A stretch of DNA of 64,000 nt from Effusibacillus consociatus (GTDB lineage: Bacteria; Bacillota; Bacilli; Tumebacillales; Effusibacillaceae): the NCBI RefSeq assembly GCF_042652925.1, contig NZ_JBHSHC010000016.1:1-64000 (forward strand), read 5' to 3'. The notes below the pieces were generated by a model. That model had not been told where the DNA came from, did not search any database, and saw only the letters and a list, made by a program, of their open reading frames with translations. Below are positions 33,811-42,813 of the stretch, one piece after another. Positions within the stretch are counted from its first letter, which is position 1; each line of letters starts with the position of its first letter. The position numbers were made by a program, and so were the translations under genes.

Positions 33811-34353
33811 ATGGCACATTTTAACAAGGACGTACGTAGCCGAGAGATCTATACGCAAGCGGTCTGTGGTAAAGGAAGCAAGTACTCGCAGACAACGTAC
33901 ACGATCCGTCCTGCCAACCGGCCATCCACCATCGGCGGATGTTGGGTGATGAACCATTCATGCAATGCGGAAATGGTTGGAGACTTCGTAGAAGTCCACG
34001 GACGGTTTGACGTAAACGTGTGGTACTCTTACAACGGCAACACAGACACAGGGGTAGCCAAAGACACTGTTTCGTACATCCAGCAGATTCCGCTTCGTGA
34101 GCTGGACCCGTATGCAAGCCGGGATGGTATGCATGTAGCGGTGAAGGTGCTGCAACAACCGAATTGCCTGGATGCAACAATCGTTGACGGCGGCAATGAG
34201 ATCTTGGTTCGGGTTGAGAAGGAACTGGCAGTTGAGGTCATGGGTAAAACCAAATTGTTTGTTCTGTGCTGTGATCCGCCAAACGACAAAGATGACGAAG
34301 AACCGTTGGAAGATGATATCTTCGAAGAAGAAGACGAAGATTTCGAAGATTAG
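33811..34353 (+). CDS. cotE: CotE, outer spore coat morphogenetic protein
   Basis: 180-residue CotE, which organises assembly of the outer spore coat in the mother cell. The family start (SREIYTQAVCGKGSKYSQTT), VEVHGRFDVNVWYSYNGNTD, and the very acidic C-terminus (EEPLEDDIFEEEDEDFED) are all present. ATG 33811 follows TAAGGAGGTAGCTGA. In B. subtilis it lies between ymcA and mutS; here a 5-kb ligase cluster and an NlpC/P60 gene separate it from miaB and mutS. The long structured leader before it is unusual. Confidence 0.97.
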   Translation: MAHFNKDVRSREIYTQAVCGKGSKYSQTTYTIRPANRPSTIGGCWVMNHSCNAEMVGDFVEVHGRFDVNVWYSYNGNTDTGVAKDTVSYIQQIPLRELDPYASRDGMHVAVKVLQQPNCLDATIVDGGNEILVRVEKELAVEVMGKTKLFVLCCDPPNDKDDEEPLEDDIFEEEDEDFED

Positions 34354-34354
34354 A

Positions 34355-34383
34355 GGCGACGCTCCAATGCGTCGCCCATTTTT
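34355..34383 (+). terminator. intrinsic terminator of cotE
   Basis: GGCGACGC (34355-34362) pairs perfectly with GCGTCGCC (34369-34376), then CATTTTT. Confidence 0.85.
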
Positions 34384-34436
34384 CCCTGGGGCCATAGTGC
34401 CCTTTTTTCTTTCTTCTTACAGAAAGGGGAGCCCTT

Positions 34437-35801
34437 ATGCTGGGGAGTGGCATGATTGAAGCATTGAAATGCTCCAGTCGAACGGTTCGCGTTCCCGAAA
34501 GCTGGGCAGATCGGTTTGGCTGGTCATCAGGAGATCCTATCCAAATTGCGGCTGGCAAAAAAACGGTGTCGGCATCGATTGATGTTGATGACAAGGAACA
34601 AATAGCTTTCTCTTGTGATATTTTATGGGAATTAAAATTGCCCAGAATTCCCGTTACCTGGAAAGTCAAAAAAAAATCAATCCGATTGGGTCCCTTTGTG
34701 GCTGTTTATTGCCAGCATACCGGCAGCAGTGAAAAACCGTTCTCAAGCATTACCGCATTGCTGGAAGACATGACAAAACTATCGCGAGGTCTCTGCATCC
34801 CATTTTATGTCATCTCAATCGGCGGGTTTCATCAGGATACAAAAACGGTGACTTGTTGGAACTATGAAGAAAAATTCAACCGGTGGAGGGAAGCTGAGTT
34901 TCCTTGGCCGGATTTTTGTATAAAAAAAATCATGACGGTTCCCCGCATGCTGAGGTTGATCGCAAGACGGGATATTCAACTGATGAGAATGAGCAAGTGC
35001 AGGATGCTTTATCGACCTTTAGGATCGAAGTTAAAGGTGTATCACATCCTCTCGCAGCATGCTTCCATCGTTCCTCATCTGCCTGAGACAAGCAAGATAA
35101 GCTCGCTGGACGATGTTCTGATGTTTCTGAAGACATATCCGCTTTTGTATATAAAACCTTCTCGAGGCACGCAAGGACGGAGTGTGTATCGGGTAAGCCG
35201 ACTGCCGGAACCGGGGATGGTTCAAATTCAGTTTCGACGAGGGGATCAGAAGAGAAAAGCGACCATTCAATTGACTGAAAATAGAACTTGGTTCAGCAAG
35301 AAATTTCTATCGGATCGGGAGTTTCTCGTGCAGCAGGGAATTCATTTAACAAAAGACCGTCAGGGAAGGTCAGCCGATTTTCGCTGGTTGATGCAAAAAG
35401 ACGGACTCGGGCAATGGAACATCACTGCTAGGGTTGCACGGCTCGGCCAAAAGGGCAGCATTACCACCAATGTCTCAACAGGAGCTGATGTTCTGGCAGT
35501 TGATGAATTTCTTGAACGGGCCGGATTCTCCCCCAAACAGATTCCATCCGTCATTGATCAAATGGATGCGCTTGCAGTTCAGATTGTCAGGATACTCGAA
35601 GATCACGTTGGTCCATTGGGGGAGTTGGGAATCGACTTCGGGTTGGATCGCACAGGACATCCATGGTTGATTGAAGTCAATCCGAATCCGGGCAGAAAAA
35701 TGCTAAAGATTTTGGATCCCGAAGTACGGGCATTATCACTACGGAGACCACTTGAATATGCTAGGTATACGGCTGGATTCAGTGATATTTCTCCCGGTTA
35801 A
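34437..35801 (+). CDS. YheC/YheD-type ATP-grasp protein 1
   Basis: 454 residues, endospore coat-associated YheC/YheD family. The C-terminal ATP-grasp domain has the Lys site YIKPSRGTQGRSVYRV, the LMQKDGLGQWNI strand, SITTNVSTGADV, and the metal-binding end LIEVNPNPGRKMLK. The first 200 residues form the family's beta-rich N-terminal part. Unlike copies 2 and 4 it lacks the FNPG(F/Y)FDK motif. ATP-grasp enzymes join a carboxylate to an amine through an acyl phosphate; the spore substrate is unknown. ATG 34437 follows AAAGGGGAGCCCTT. Confidence 0.88.
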   Translation: MLGSGMIEALKCSSRTVRVPESWADRFGWSSGDPIQIAAGKKTVSASIDVDDKEQIAFSCDILWELKLPRIPVTWKVKKKSIRLGPFVAVYCQHTGSSEKPFSSITALLEDMTKLSRGLCIPFYVISIGGFHQDTKTVTCWNYEEKFNRWREAEFPWPDFCIKKIMTVPRMLRLIARRDIQLMRMSKCRMLYRPLGSKLKVYHILSQHASIVPHLPETSKISSLDDVLMFLKTYPLLYIKPSRGTQGRSVYRVSRLPEPGMVQIQFRRGDQKRKATIQLTENRTWFSKKFLSDREFLVQQGIHLTKDRQGRSADFRWLMQKDGLGQWNITARVARLGQKGSITTNVSTGADVLAVDEFLERAGFSPKQIPSVIDQMDALAVQIVRILEDHVGPLGELGIDFGLDRTGHPWLIEVNPNPGRKMLKILDPEVRALSLRRPLEYARYTAGFSDISPG

Positions 35802-35830
35802 TCCAAACAAGACAGGAGGGGAGATGTGGA

Positions 35831-37201
35831 TTGAAAAAAATAAAGGTGACGATCACATCTGTCTCTTCTGACCACTCCGCGGCACTGTTTCTGCCGAAAT
35901 CGGTTTGTAAGGAATTAGAGATTGAGGCAGGAGCGCATGTGATTCAATGCGGCGGGTTATCTCAATCTGTTCGGGTTATGTATCCCATGTATGACAAAGC
36001 ATCCATCTGTTCGTTCTCTCCGGATGTTATACAATCACTGGCCCTTATGGAAGGCAGCAAATTGTATCTTTACAAAAAAGGGGAAAAGCTGCAGATCGGT
36101 CCCGTCATCGGAATTTTTGCCAAAGTGAATTACCAAAACGGTGAAATACAGGGAATGCAGGCCCCAATTTTTGAACAACTGCTGTCAATTGCAGAAGAAG
36201 AGCATATGTATGCCTATGTAATGGCACCGCAGGACGTATCGTCCGACCTGCTGCGAGGATATGTTCTCCAAAAAACGAACGGCACCAAAAGATGGGAATA
36301 TCGGGAGGTTCCCTTTCCGGATGTGGTGTATGACCAAATCATTTCACGCAAATTTGAAAGCCGGCCGAATGTAAAATCGTCCAAACAGGAGCTGATCAAA
36401 AAATTAGGTGCCGCTTATTTTAACCCCGGCTTCTTTGACAAAGCACAGGTTCACAAATGGTTAGCATCCGAAGAGGAAACAAAGGGATTTCTTCCGGCCA
36501 CAATCGAACACCAGGATGCGAAACGCACCGCCGCGTTCATCGAGCAGTACAAACAGATTTATTTAAAACCAATCAACGGATCGCTTGGGGTAGGGATCAT
36601 CCGCTTGATCCGGTTGCATGACGGCTCATTTTTATATCAAGTGAAGGGGAAAAAGGGGATCCATGTGCAGGGGACGCAAAAAAGAGCTCTCGATGTAATC
36701 CGCAAATTTGAGCGACGGTTGCGAAAAAGACCTTATGTGGTGCAAGAAGGTTTGCAGTTGAAAACTTATCAGGGTCGACCGTTCGACATCCGGGTTCTGG
36801 TGCAAAAAGATCATACGGGGAAATGGAAACGGACCAAAATGTTTTGCAGAATTGCGCAGGCGGGGGATATCACATCGAACTTAAGTACCGGCGGAGACGC
36901 TCTGCCAGTGTCCAAAATGCTGCAGGAAATTAATCTTCACAAAGACGAGATCAAAAAAATACAGAAAAATATAAAGAAACTTGTAAACATGGTGCCGGCG
37001 GTATTGGAAAAAGCTTCGGGGATACAACTGGGGGAAATCGGGCTCGACATCGGGATTGATGCAAGGGGTTGGGTATGGGTCATCGAAGTGAATTCAAAAC
37101 CATGGAAAAAACCTTTTACCGAACAAGGGTCGATGGATCTTGTGGTGCAATCATTTCGCCGACCTCTGCTGTACGGAAAATACCTCGCTGGGATTACCTA
37201 A
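35831..37201 (+). CDS. YheC/YheD-type ATP-grasp protein 2
   Basis: 456 residues, same family as the preceding gene. Motifs: FNPGFFDKAQVHKWL near residue 200, YLKPINGSLGVGIIRL (ATP-binding lysine and glycine loop), DIRVLVQKDHTGKWKRTKMF, DITSNLSTGGDA and the closing WVIEVNSKPWKKPF. All catalytic positions of ATP-grasp ligases appear intact. TTG 35831 lies 9 bases after AGGAGGGG. It is 29 bases from gene 1 and 24 from gene 3, so one operon is likely. Confidence 0.88.
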   Translation: MKKIKVTITSVSSDHSAALFLPKSVCKELEIEAGAHVIQCGGLSQSVRVMYPMYDKASICSFSPDVIQSLALMEGSKLYLYKKGEKLQIGPVIGIFAKVNYQNGEIQGMQAPIFEQLLSIAEEEHMYAYVMAPQDVSSDLLRGYVLQKTNGTKRWEYREVPFPDVVYDQIISRKFESRPNVKSSKQELIKKLGAAYFNPGFFDKAQVHKWLASEEETKGFLPATIEHQDAKRTAAFIEQYKQIYLKPINGSLGVGIIRLIRLHDGSFLYQVKGKKGIHVQGTQKRALDVIRKFERRLRKRPYVVQEGLQLKTYQGRPFDIRVLVQKDHTGKWKRTKMFCRIAQAGDITSNLSTGGDALPVSKMLQEINLHKDEIKKIQKNIKKLVNMVPAVLEKASGIQLGEIGLDIGIDARGWVWVIEVNSKPWKKPFTEQGSMDLVVQSFRRPLLYGKYLAGIT

Positions 37202-37225
37202 TTCATCGAAGAAAGGAGTCGGACG

Positions 37226-38665
37226 ATGGGGTATTTGCTTCTGCATACCGGACAACCGACAGCTAAGCGATTATTGAGGCGTATCCCACAACTTGCAGGG
37301 GTAGAAAATATCAACGACGTCAAGAGCAACGACCGGGTGATTCGATGGGGAAACGTATCAGGCAGCGACAGGGAAGCGGAATTTGTGCTAAATCCAAGAG
37401 CATCAATTGTCAGAACCCGCTCACGCCTCGAAATGCTGTCGATTCTGCATCAAAATGGGATTCGTTGTCCATATTCTGTAGAGTCAGGTAAGGAACGGCT
37501 TATATCGTTATCCAGACATTACCGCGTGCCAGTTTTCAATATGCGGGCAATATCCATATACAAGTCAGATGGGAAACTCATCTGGTTAGATCGTCGAATC
37601 ACCCGAGTGAATGATCAGTTTCGAGAGGTGCCGTTGGATGAAGACAGGGTTGCAACAAGAGTTGCCCGGTTAGCTGTTCGAGCGGTACATGCACTCGGTT
37701 TGGATTTTGGCCTTGTCAGTCTTGGAATCTCAACAAAGGGATTTGCCTATGTATTGGATGTATCGCCCGCCCCCATTTTAAAAGACAATCTATTGGATAC
37801 GTTTTCCAATGCCATACGGAATTGGATTGAGGAAGAGGACCAAATTGATCCTCCCTCCTTTAAGATGGGTACCGATTTGGAGTTTATGCTGCGAAACAGG
37901 GAAGGAAAAATGGTAGTTGCCTCGAATTACCTTCCCCGCAACGGAAAAGTAGGTTGTGATGCACTCAGTATTCGAAGAGAAGGAAGAAAATTGCCGCTTG
38001 CCGAGATTCGGCCGGCCCCGAGTTCTTCCCCTATTCGACTGGTCAAAAACATCGAGGATACTCTGCTGGAAGCAAAGCGTTTGATTCCGCGCAACGTTCA
38101 ATGGGTTGCCGGATCCATGCCCTTTCGAAATTTTGGGATCGGGGGTCACATCCATTATTCCAATCTGCCGTTGTCCAGTCAGTTAGTCAAAGCACTGGAC
38201 AATTATCTTGCTTTACCGGTTATGCTGATTGAGGATCCGGCTACCGCTGTCAGACGCAGACCCAAATACGGCTTTCTAGGTGACATTCGGTTAAAATCGC
38301 ACGGCGGTTGGGAGTACCGGACACTTGGAAGCTGGATGATATCGCCGGCTATTTCGACCGCAATTTTGTGTTTGGCTCATTTGGCAGCTACCCATTATCG
38401 TGAATTAAACCGTACTCCGCTGAGCAATCCGGAACTCCAGAGAGCTTTTTACAATGGCGACAAAAAAACGCTTCGTCCTTACTTTGAGGAAATTTGGCAG
38501 GATATCGAAGATACCAGTATGTATGAAACATATGAAGAATATCTCGATATTATATCGACTATGGTACGCAACGGGGAAACATGGAATGAATTAAGTGATA
38601 TCAAACGTGCATGGGGGATTCAATACAGCAAGTCGCTGCGCACAGGTCGGTCGAGTCGAACATAG
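37226..38665 (+). CDS. degenerate ATP-grasp / amidoligase fusion
   Basis: 479 residues. Residues about 40-200 are ATP-grasp-like (LNPRASIVRTRSRLEMLSIL, then ISTKGFAYVLDVSPAPILKD), but the lysine-glycine ATP loop is missing and the closing E-x-N becomes D-x-S. Residues about 210-400 match the phage phiEco32-type amidoligase (type 2, glutamine-synthetase fold): MGTDLEFML, ALSIRREGRKLPLAEIRPAP, GIGGHIHYSNLP and GGWEYRTLGSW. The second half thus probably makes an amide bond, and the first may bind a partner. ATG 37226 follows AAAGGAGTCGGACG. Confidence 0.8.
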   Translation: MGYLLLHTGQPTAKRLLRRIPQLAGVENINDVKSNDRVIRWGNVSGSDREAEFVLNPRASIVRTRSRLEMLSILHQNGIRCPYSVESGKERLISLSRHYRVPVFNMRAISIYKSDGKLIWLDRRITRVNDQFREVPLDEDRVATRVARLAVRAVHALGLDFGLVSLGISTKGFAYVLDVSPAPILKDNLLDTFSNAIRNWIEEEDQIDPPSFKMGTDLEFMLRNREGKMVVASNYLPRNGKVGCDALSIRREGRKLPLAEIRPAPSSSPIRLVKNIEDTLLEAKRLIPRNVQWVAGSMPFRNFGIGGHIHYSNLPLSSQLVKALDNYLALPVMLIEDPATAVRRRPKYGFLGDIRLKSHGGWEYRTLGSWMISPAISTAILCLAHLAATHYRELNRTPLSNPELQRAFYNGDKKTLRPYFEEIWQDIEDTSMYETYEEYLDIISTMVRNGETWNELSDIKRAWGIQYSKSLRTGRSSRT

Positions 38666-38703
38666 TCTGTAGGATGGGGACGCCTATGAAAGGATGAAAC
38701 TTG

Positions 38704-39795
38704 ATGATTGTTGGGATTCTGACCGCCAAATTGATTGAACGGGGGACTCTTCGCAATATTACCCGAATGGGAAAAAGACTGCGAATCCCTGTCTATGTGC
38801 TGCCGATTGATGGAATCGATTTGGATAATCAAATCTGTGTAGGTTATAAGTGGAACGGTACATGGGAAAAAACTATATGCCCGCTCCCCACCGTAATTTA
38901 TAATCGGATCCTTGCCAGGCGAGTGGAACAAAGTTTTGAAGTGCAGCAATTGCTGCAAGGGTTTGGAAACCTTGGAATACCCGTTTTTAATCCTGGGTAT
39001 TTTGACAAAGGAGAGCTCTATAAAATTGTTGGAAGCCACCCGGAAACCTGCCATCTGCTTCCCGAAACCGAAGACTTGCAATCCCCCTTGCATTTGAAAC
39101 AAATGCTTGAAACGTATGGGCAACTGTATGCAAAACCTGTCCAAAGCTATGCGGGGAAAGGGATTTTGCGGATTGAGCATACTCAGAACGGCGTATTGGT
39201 AAACTCTCATGTAAATGGAAGACAATCGATTCAAAATGCGAGTATTGGAAGATTATACGAAAAGCTGTCAGTCAGCCGCAGATATAAAAAATACGTTCTT
39301 CAAAGGGGCGTATCCTTAGCAAAGGTAGACGGGCACATGTATGATCTTCGTGCCCTGGTCCAGAAAAATCGCAGGGGGGAATGGTCGGTTACAGGAATTG
39401 GCGCCCGCGTAGCTCCGCAATTTGGAATCGTAACACATGTCCCGAATGGGGGAGTCATTCGGGGAGCGGAAGAAGCATTGGTCGCTACCTTTAATGAAAA
39501 AGGATTTTACATTCTGGAAGATGTGAAGGAATGCGCACTTAAGCTTGCAAAAGTAATTGAAGAAGAGACACCCGGAATTCTGGGAGAAATGTCTATGGAC
39601 ATTGGTGTAGATGAATGGGGAAGACCGTGGTTTTTTGAGGCAAATGCAAAGCCAGGAAGATTTGATGAACCTGACATTCGGAAATTATCAATCCAACGAA
39701 TTTTAGAATTTTGTTGGTATTTATCACATAAAAAAATCGTTGACGGGGAACCGGCCATAAGTTCCCGTATAATGCTGAAAGACAAGTTACCATAA
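38704..39795 (+). CDS. YheC/YheD-type ATP-grasp protein 3
   Basis: 363 residues; ATP-grasp domain with FNPGYFDKGELYKIV, YAKPVQSYAGKGILRI, DLRALVQKNRRGEWSV, GIVTHVPNGGVI and the metal-binding FFEANAKPGRFDEP. The N-terminal beta domain is shorter than in copies 1 and 2. TTG 38701 is an alternative start. It ends the cluster at a strong bidirectional terminator. Family members are reported as spore coat-associated in Bacillus (YheC, YheD). Confidence 0.87.
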   Translation: MIVGILTAKLIERGTLRNITRMGKRLRIPVYVLPIDGIDLDNQICVGYKWNGTWEKTICPLPTVIYNRILARRVEQSFEVQQLLQGFGNLGIPVFNPGYFDKGELYKIVGSHPETCHLLPETEDLQSPLHLKQMLETYGQLYAKPVQSYAGKGILRIEHTQNGVLVNSHVNGRQSIQNASIGRLYEKLSVSRRYKKYVLQRGVSLAKVDGHMYDLRALVQKNRRGEWSVTGIGARVAPQFGIVTHVPNGGVIRGAEEALVATFNEKGFYILEDVKECALKLAKVIEEETPGILGEMSMDIGVDEWGRPWFFEANAKPGRFDEPDIRKLSIQRILEFCWYLSHKKIVDGEPAISSRIMLKDKLP

Positions 39796-39825
39796 GTTAT
39801 TAAAATGTCTACTATATAGGGAAAG

Positions 39826-39860
39826 AAAAACCTAGGTTTCCGGAAAACCTAGGTTTTTTA
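39826..39860. terminator. bidirectional terminator
   Basis: Two copies of the palindromic core AAACCTAGGTTT pair around CCGGA, with A and T runs on both sides. It closes both the ATP-grasp cluster and the convergent NlpC/P60 gene. Confidence 0.8.
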
Positions 39861-39877
39861 GTGAAGGTATACAATTT

Positions 39878-40642
39878 TTAAGGCTTTTCAACTTTTCTTT
39901 GTGGAGGAAGTACATATTTTTCAGGGATTACTGGATCCTTCGCTTCGTGTCCAGGGATCGTCCGGCCTGGAGTCCACGCTCCTTCCGGAAGCACCCGGCG
40001 GGCAGTATAGAAGTGTTCTCCCCACCAGTAATCAAAGTTGTTCACAATACCGATAGCTGTCGGGTTCCCGTCACCACGAGTTCCGATTACGACGGGTTCC
40101 CCGTTTAACATCCCCATGAAGATCGCCACATGTCCAATATACTTGCCATTTTCATCTTTTTTCCACCATGTGAGGATATCTCCGGGACGAAGCTTGTCCG
40201 CTCCTTGAATCTGCCACTTGCCGTTTACTTTTCGAGCATACACGCCGTCGACCCTTTCACCGACAGAGTTGTATTTTCGTGCAACTTCTGTCATTTTAAA
40301 GCCAAAGTCACCGTAAACCAACTTCGTGAATTCGGAGCAGTCGACAATACCATTTCTGCGGTAAGAATCAACTCCATGGCCGTACACCATATATCCGTTT
40401 TCCATATACCAGATGGCACGTTCAATCACTTGGTCAGCCAAACTGCCGTCAATGCTCTTGTACTTTTCCCGGTATTGGCGAATTTTCACCAGTTCGTCTC
40501 TTTGGTAATCATCCATATACTTGTTGTACTTTTCGATTGCTTCACTTGGTGACATGGTGCCATTATGCGCAGCCGAAACAGGGCTTGCAATCGATGCAGC
40601 CATACCGAAGGCAAGCAAAGACAATAAAATCTTTGATTTCAC
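39878..40642 (-). CDS. secreted NlpC/P60-like cell-wall hydrolase
   Basis: 254 residues. A signal peptide (KSKILLSLLAFGMAASIASP, then VSAA) is followed by a helical part and an NlpC/P60-like catalytic domain: Cys102 in VDCSEFTKLVY, His171 in GHVAIFMG, and a RPGDILTWW lead-in. Such enzymes cut peptidoglycan peptides. GTG 40642 follows GGGAGAGGATAGGA. A ydaO-type c-di-AMP riboswitch directly upstream fits known control of wall hydrolases by this second messenger. Confidence 0.85.
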   Translation of the reverse strand: MKSKILLSLLAFGMAASIASPVSAAHNGTMSPSEAIEKYNKYMDDYQRDELVKIRQYREKYKSIDGSLADQVIERAIWYMENGYMVYGHGVDSYRRNGIVDCSEFTKLVYGDFGFKMTEVARKYNSVGERVDGVYARKVNGKWQIQGADKLRPGDILTWWKKDENGKYIGHVAIFMGMLNGEPVVIGTRGDGNPTAIGIVNNFDYWWGEHFYTARRVLPEGAWTPGRTIPGHEAKDPVIPEKYVLPPQRKVEKP

Positions 40643-40657
40643 TCCTATCCTCTCCCT

Positions 40658-40764
40658 TTGAAGCCTGCGAGGTTAGCTGACGGGTTCGGTCAAGGGATAG
40701 CCCGACCACAACGTGGTTTCACCCCAAAATGGATCCCCCGCGCTCATTGTGAGCTTCGGCTTAA
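40658..40764 (-). promoter_or_regulatory. ydaO-yuaA (c-di-AMP) riboswitch
   Basis: Minus strand: outer stem AAGCC (about 40762) with GGCTT (about 40661), then GGGGTGAA, GGGCTATCCC, CCGAACCCGTCAGCTAACCT. These are the hallmark conserved words of the ydaO class, in order. It lies in the leader of the NlpC/P60 gene. c-di-AMP binding normally lowers expression. Confidence 0.9.
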
Positions 40765-40877
40765 TTTGTTTGATACCCTTAAAAGCCTAACACAGTCGTT
40801 TTGGGAGAGTCAGCCCTCAAAGTATGGAATTCCACCTATAACTTGGAAATGGCAGTGTTTATTCCCGCACTTAAAAA

Positions 40878-40903
40878 ACCACCCGAAACAGATCGGGCGG
40901 AAA
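40878..40903 (-). terminator. intrinsic terminator
   Basis: On the minus strand GCCCGA pairs with TCGGGT, followed by GGTTTTTT. It follows the stop of the 55-residue gene and precedes the riboswitch. Confidence 0.75.
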
Positions 40904-40914
40904 TAGCGGGTGTC

Positions 40915-41082
40915 CTATTCGCGTTGGGCTGCTTCCGGTTCGCTGTCCGGATTCTTGTCATCCAGCTGCCAAGCGTCCCGGTTGCCGAAATAGGCATTGG
41001 TCAGTTCTTCCGAGATTTCCACATCCTGATTTCGGCCAGTCATCATTCTTCTGATTCCTTCTAAAACATTGCGGCTTCGCAT
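40915..41082 (-). CDS. small acidic protein, 55 residues
   Basis: ATG 41082 lies 9 bases after GAGGAAGG. The product begins RSRNVLEGIRRMMTGRNQDV and then turns acidic (EISEELTNAYFGNRDAWQLD). I do not recognise it. A clear ribosome-binding site upstream and a terminator immediately downstream support it as a single-gene unit. Confidence 0.6.
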   Translation of the reverse strand: MRSRNVLEGIRRMMTGRNQDVEISEELTNAYFGNRDAWQLDDKNPDSEPEAAQRE

Positions 41083-41134
41083 TCTCCATCACCTTCCTCT
41101 AGGCATGGTAAAATTTTTCTCCTATTCGTAGTAT

Positions 41135-41197
41135 TTGATTCAGCGCCCGCACCTATGCTATAATCGGTATACCCCCGTAAAGACGGGGTTTTTTTCT
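41135..41197 (+). promoter_or_regulatory. promoter and leader hairpin of miaB
   Basis: TTGATT (41135-41140), an 18-base spacer and TATAAT (41159-41164). The transcript would start near 41171, exactly where CCCCGT pairs with ACGGGG (41173-41188) and seven Ts follow. So most transcripts may stop after about 25 bases unless read-through occurs. miaB begins at 41256. Confidence 0.6.
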
Positions 41198-41255
41198 GCG
41201 GAAATCACCAGTGTTAGTCAACTATAGATACTATTTGGAGGAAGGGAGTGTCACC

Positions 41256-42719
41256 ATGAGCGATTTGCTGCAATTGGAAGACTTCACCCAACAGCAAGGA
41301 GATATGCATCGTCCAACGCCGGTTGAACGTGAAAGTGTGGATTATCGGGCTCTCGCCAAAAATGTAGGACAAATTGGAGAAGGCAAAAAATATCACATTA
41401 AGACATACGGATGTCAAATGAACGAGCATGATACGGAAATCATGGCGGGTATGCTTGAAGAAATGGGTTACAAATCAACACCGAATCATGAAGAGGCCGA
41501 TTTTATCCTATTTAATACTTGTGCGGTTCGAGAGAACGCTGAAGATAAAGTATTTGGTGAAATCGGTCGCCTGAAGCCGCTTAAGAACCGCAATCCGGAA
41601 TTGATCCTCGGGCTGTGCGGATGCATGGCGCAGGAAAAAGTCGTTCAGGAATTGGTGGCAAAAACGTACCCTTGGGTTGATATCGTGTTTGGAACGCATA
41701 ATCTCCACCAGTTGCCGGAACTTATGGACAGGGCACGAAATTCGCAAGAAACGATTTTTGAAGTGTGGGAGAAAGCGGGAGACGTTGTCGAAAACCTGCC
41801 GAAACTCCGCAAAGAAGGAATCCGTGCCTGGGTGAATATTCAGTATGGTTGCAACAAATTCTGCACGTACTGTATCGTTCCCTATACTCGCGGGCGTGAA
41901 CGCAGCAGACTCTTGGAAGATGTCGTAGCGGAAGTGAAAGAGCTGGCTGCGCAAGGTTATAAAGAAATTACTTTGCTGGGTCAGAACGTGAATGACTACG
42001 GGATTGACTTAAAAGCATATGATTTCGCAGATTTGCTCGCTGCTTGCAATGAAGTGGAAGGAATTGAACGGATTCGTTTCACCACTTCAAACCCTTGGAA
42101 TTTTACAGATAAGCTGATCCAAACGATTGCTCGTTGCGAAAAAGTGGTTGAACACATTCACCTGCCTGTGCAATCGGGTGACAATACGATTTTGCGCCGT
42201 ATGAATCGCGGCTATACCAGGGAATTTTATCTGGATTTGGTGAAGCGCATTCGGGCAGCGATGCCGAATGTATCTCTGACAACCGATATTATTGTTGGAT
42301 TCCCCGGGGAAACGGAGGAACAATTCCTTAACACGTTGAGTCTTGTTGAGGAAGTTCGTTTTGACGGTGCTTACACCTTTATTTATTCTCCTCGTGCAGG
42401 TACACCGGCAACCCGTTTCAAAGAGCAGGTTCCCGAGGCGGAACAAAAAAATCGACTGCAGCGCCTGATCGATCTTCAGAATGAAATTTCGCGCGAAATT
42501 AATGATTTAATGAAGAATCAAATCTTGGAAGTTCTTGTCGAAGGAGAGTCGAAAACCAATTCGGAAGTCCTGCAGGGACGCACACCGACAAACAAAATCG
42601 TGTTGTTCCAAGGAGCCAGGGATCTTGTGGGTAAGGTTGTCCAAGTAGTCATTACCGAGCCGCAAACTTGGCTGTTAAAAGGTAAATTGGTTTCCGAAAC
42701 AAAAGAAGTAGCCGTATAA
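41256..42719 (+). CDS. miaB: MiaB, tRNA methylthiotransferase
   Basis: 487-residue radical SAM enzyme that adds 2-methylthio to i6A37 of tRNA. C53 (TYGCQMN), C89 and C123 hold the auxiliary cluster; GCNKFCTYC gives C199, C203 and C206; a TRAM domain ends it. ATG 41256 follows GGAGGAAGGGAGTGTCACC. The pathway partner miaA lies 5 kb downstream. A terminator follows before mutS. Confidence 0.96.
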   Translation: MSDLLQLEDFTQQQGDMHRPTPVERESVDYRALAKNVGQIGEGKKYHIKTYGCQMNEHDTEIMAGMLEEMGYKSTPNHEEADFILFNTCAVRENAEDKVFGEIGRLKPLKNRNPELILGLCGCMAQEKVVQELVAKTYPWVDIVFGTHNLHQLPELMDRARNSQETIFEVWEKAGDVVENLPKLRKEGIRAWVNIQYGCNKFCTYCIVPYTRGRERSRLLEDVVAEVKELAAQGYKEITLLGQNVNDYGIDLKAYDFADLLAACNEVEGIERIRFTTSNPWNFTDKLIQTIARCEKVVEHIHLPVQSGDNTILRRMNRGYTREFYLDLVKRIRAAMPNVSLTTDIIVGFPGETEEQFLNTLSLVEEVRFDGAYTFIYSPRAGTPATRFKEQVPEAEQKNRLQRLIDLQNEISREINDLMKNQILEVLVEGESKTNSEVLQGRTPTNKIVLFQGARDLVGKVVQVVITEPQTWLLKGKLVSETKEVAV

Positions 42720-42737
42720 TTTGCATTTGAGTCACAG

Positions 42738-42763
42738 GAGCACGGAATCCCCGTGCTCTTTTT
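42738..42763 (+). terminator. intrinsic terminator of miaB
   Basis: GAGCACGG (42738-42745) pairs perfectly with CCGTGCTC (42751-42758), then TTTTT. Confidence 0.85.
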
Positions 42764-42813
42764 AATTCTTGATCATGCTATAATAGGCTCAACCATGATT
42801 TGTGGAGGTTGAC

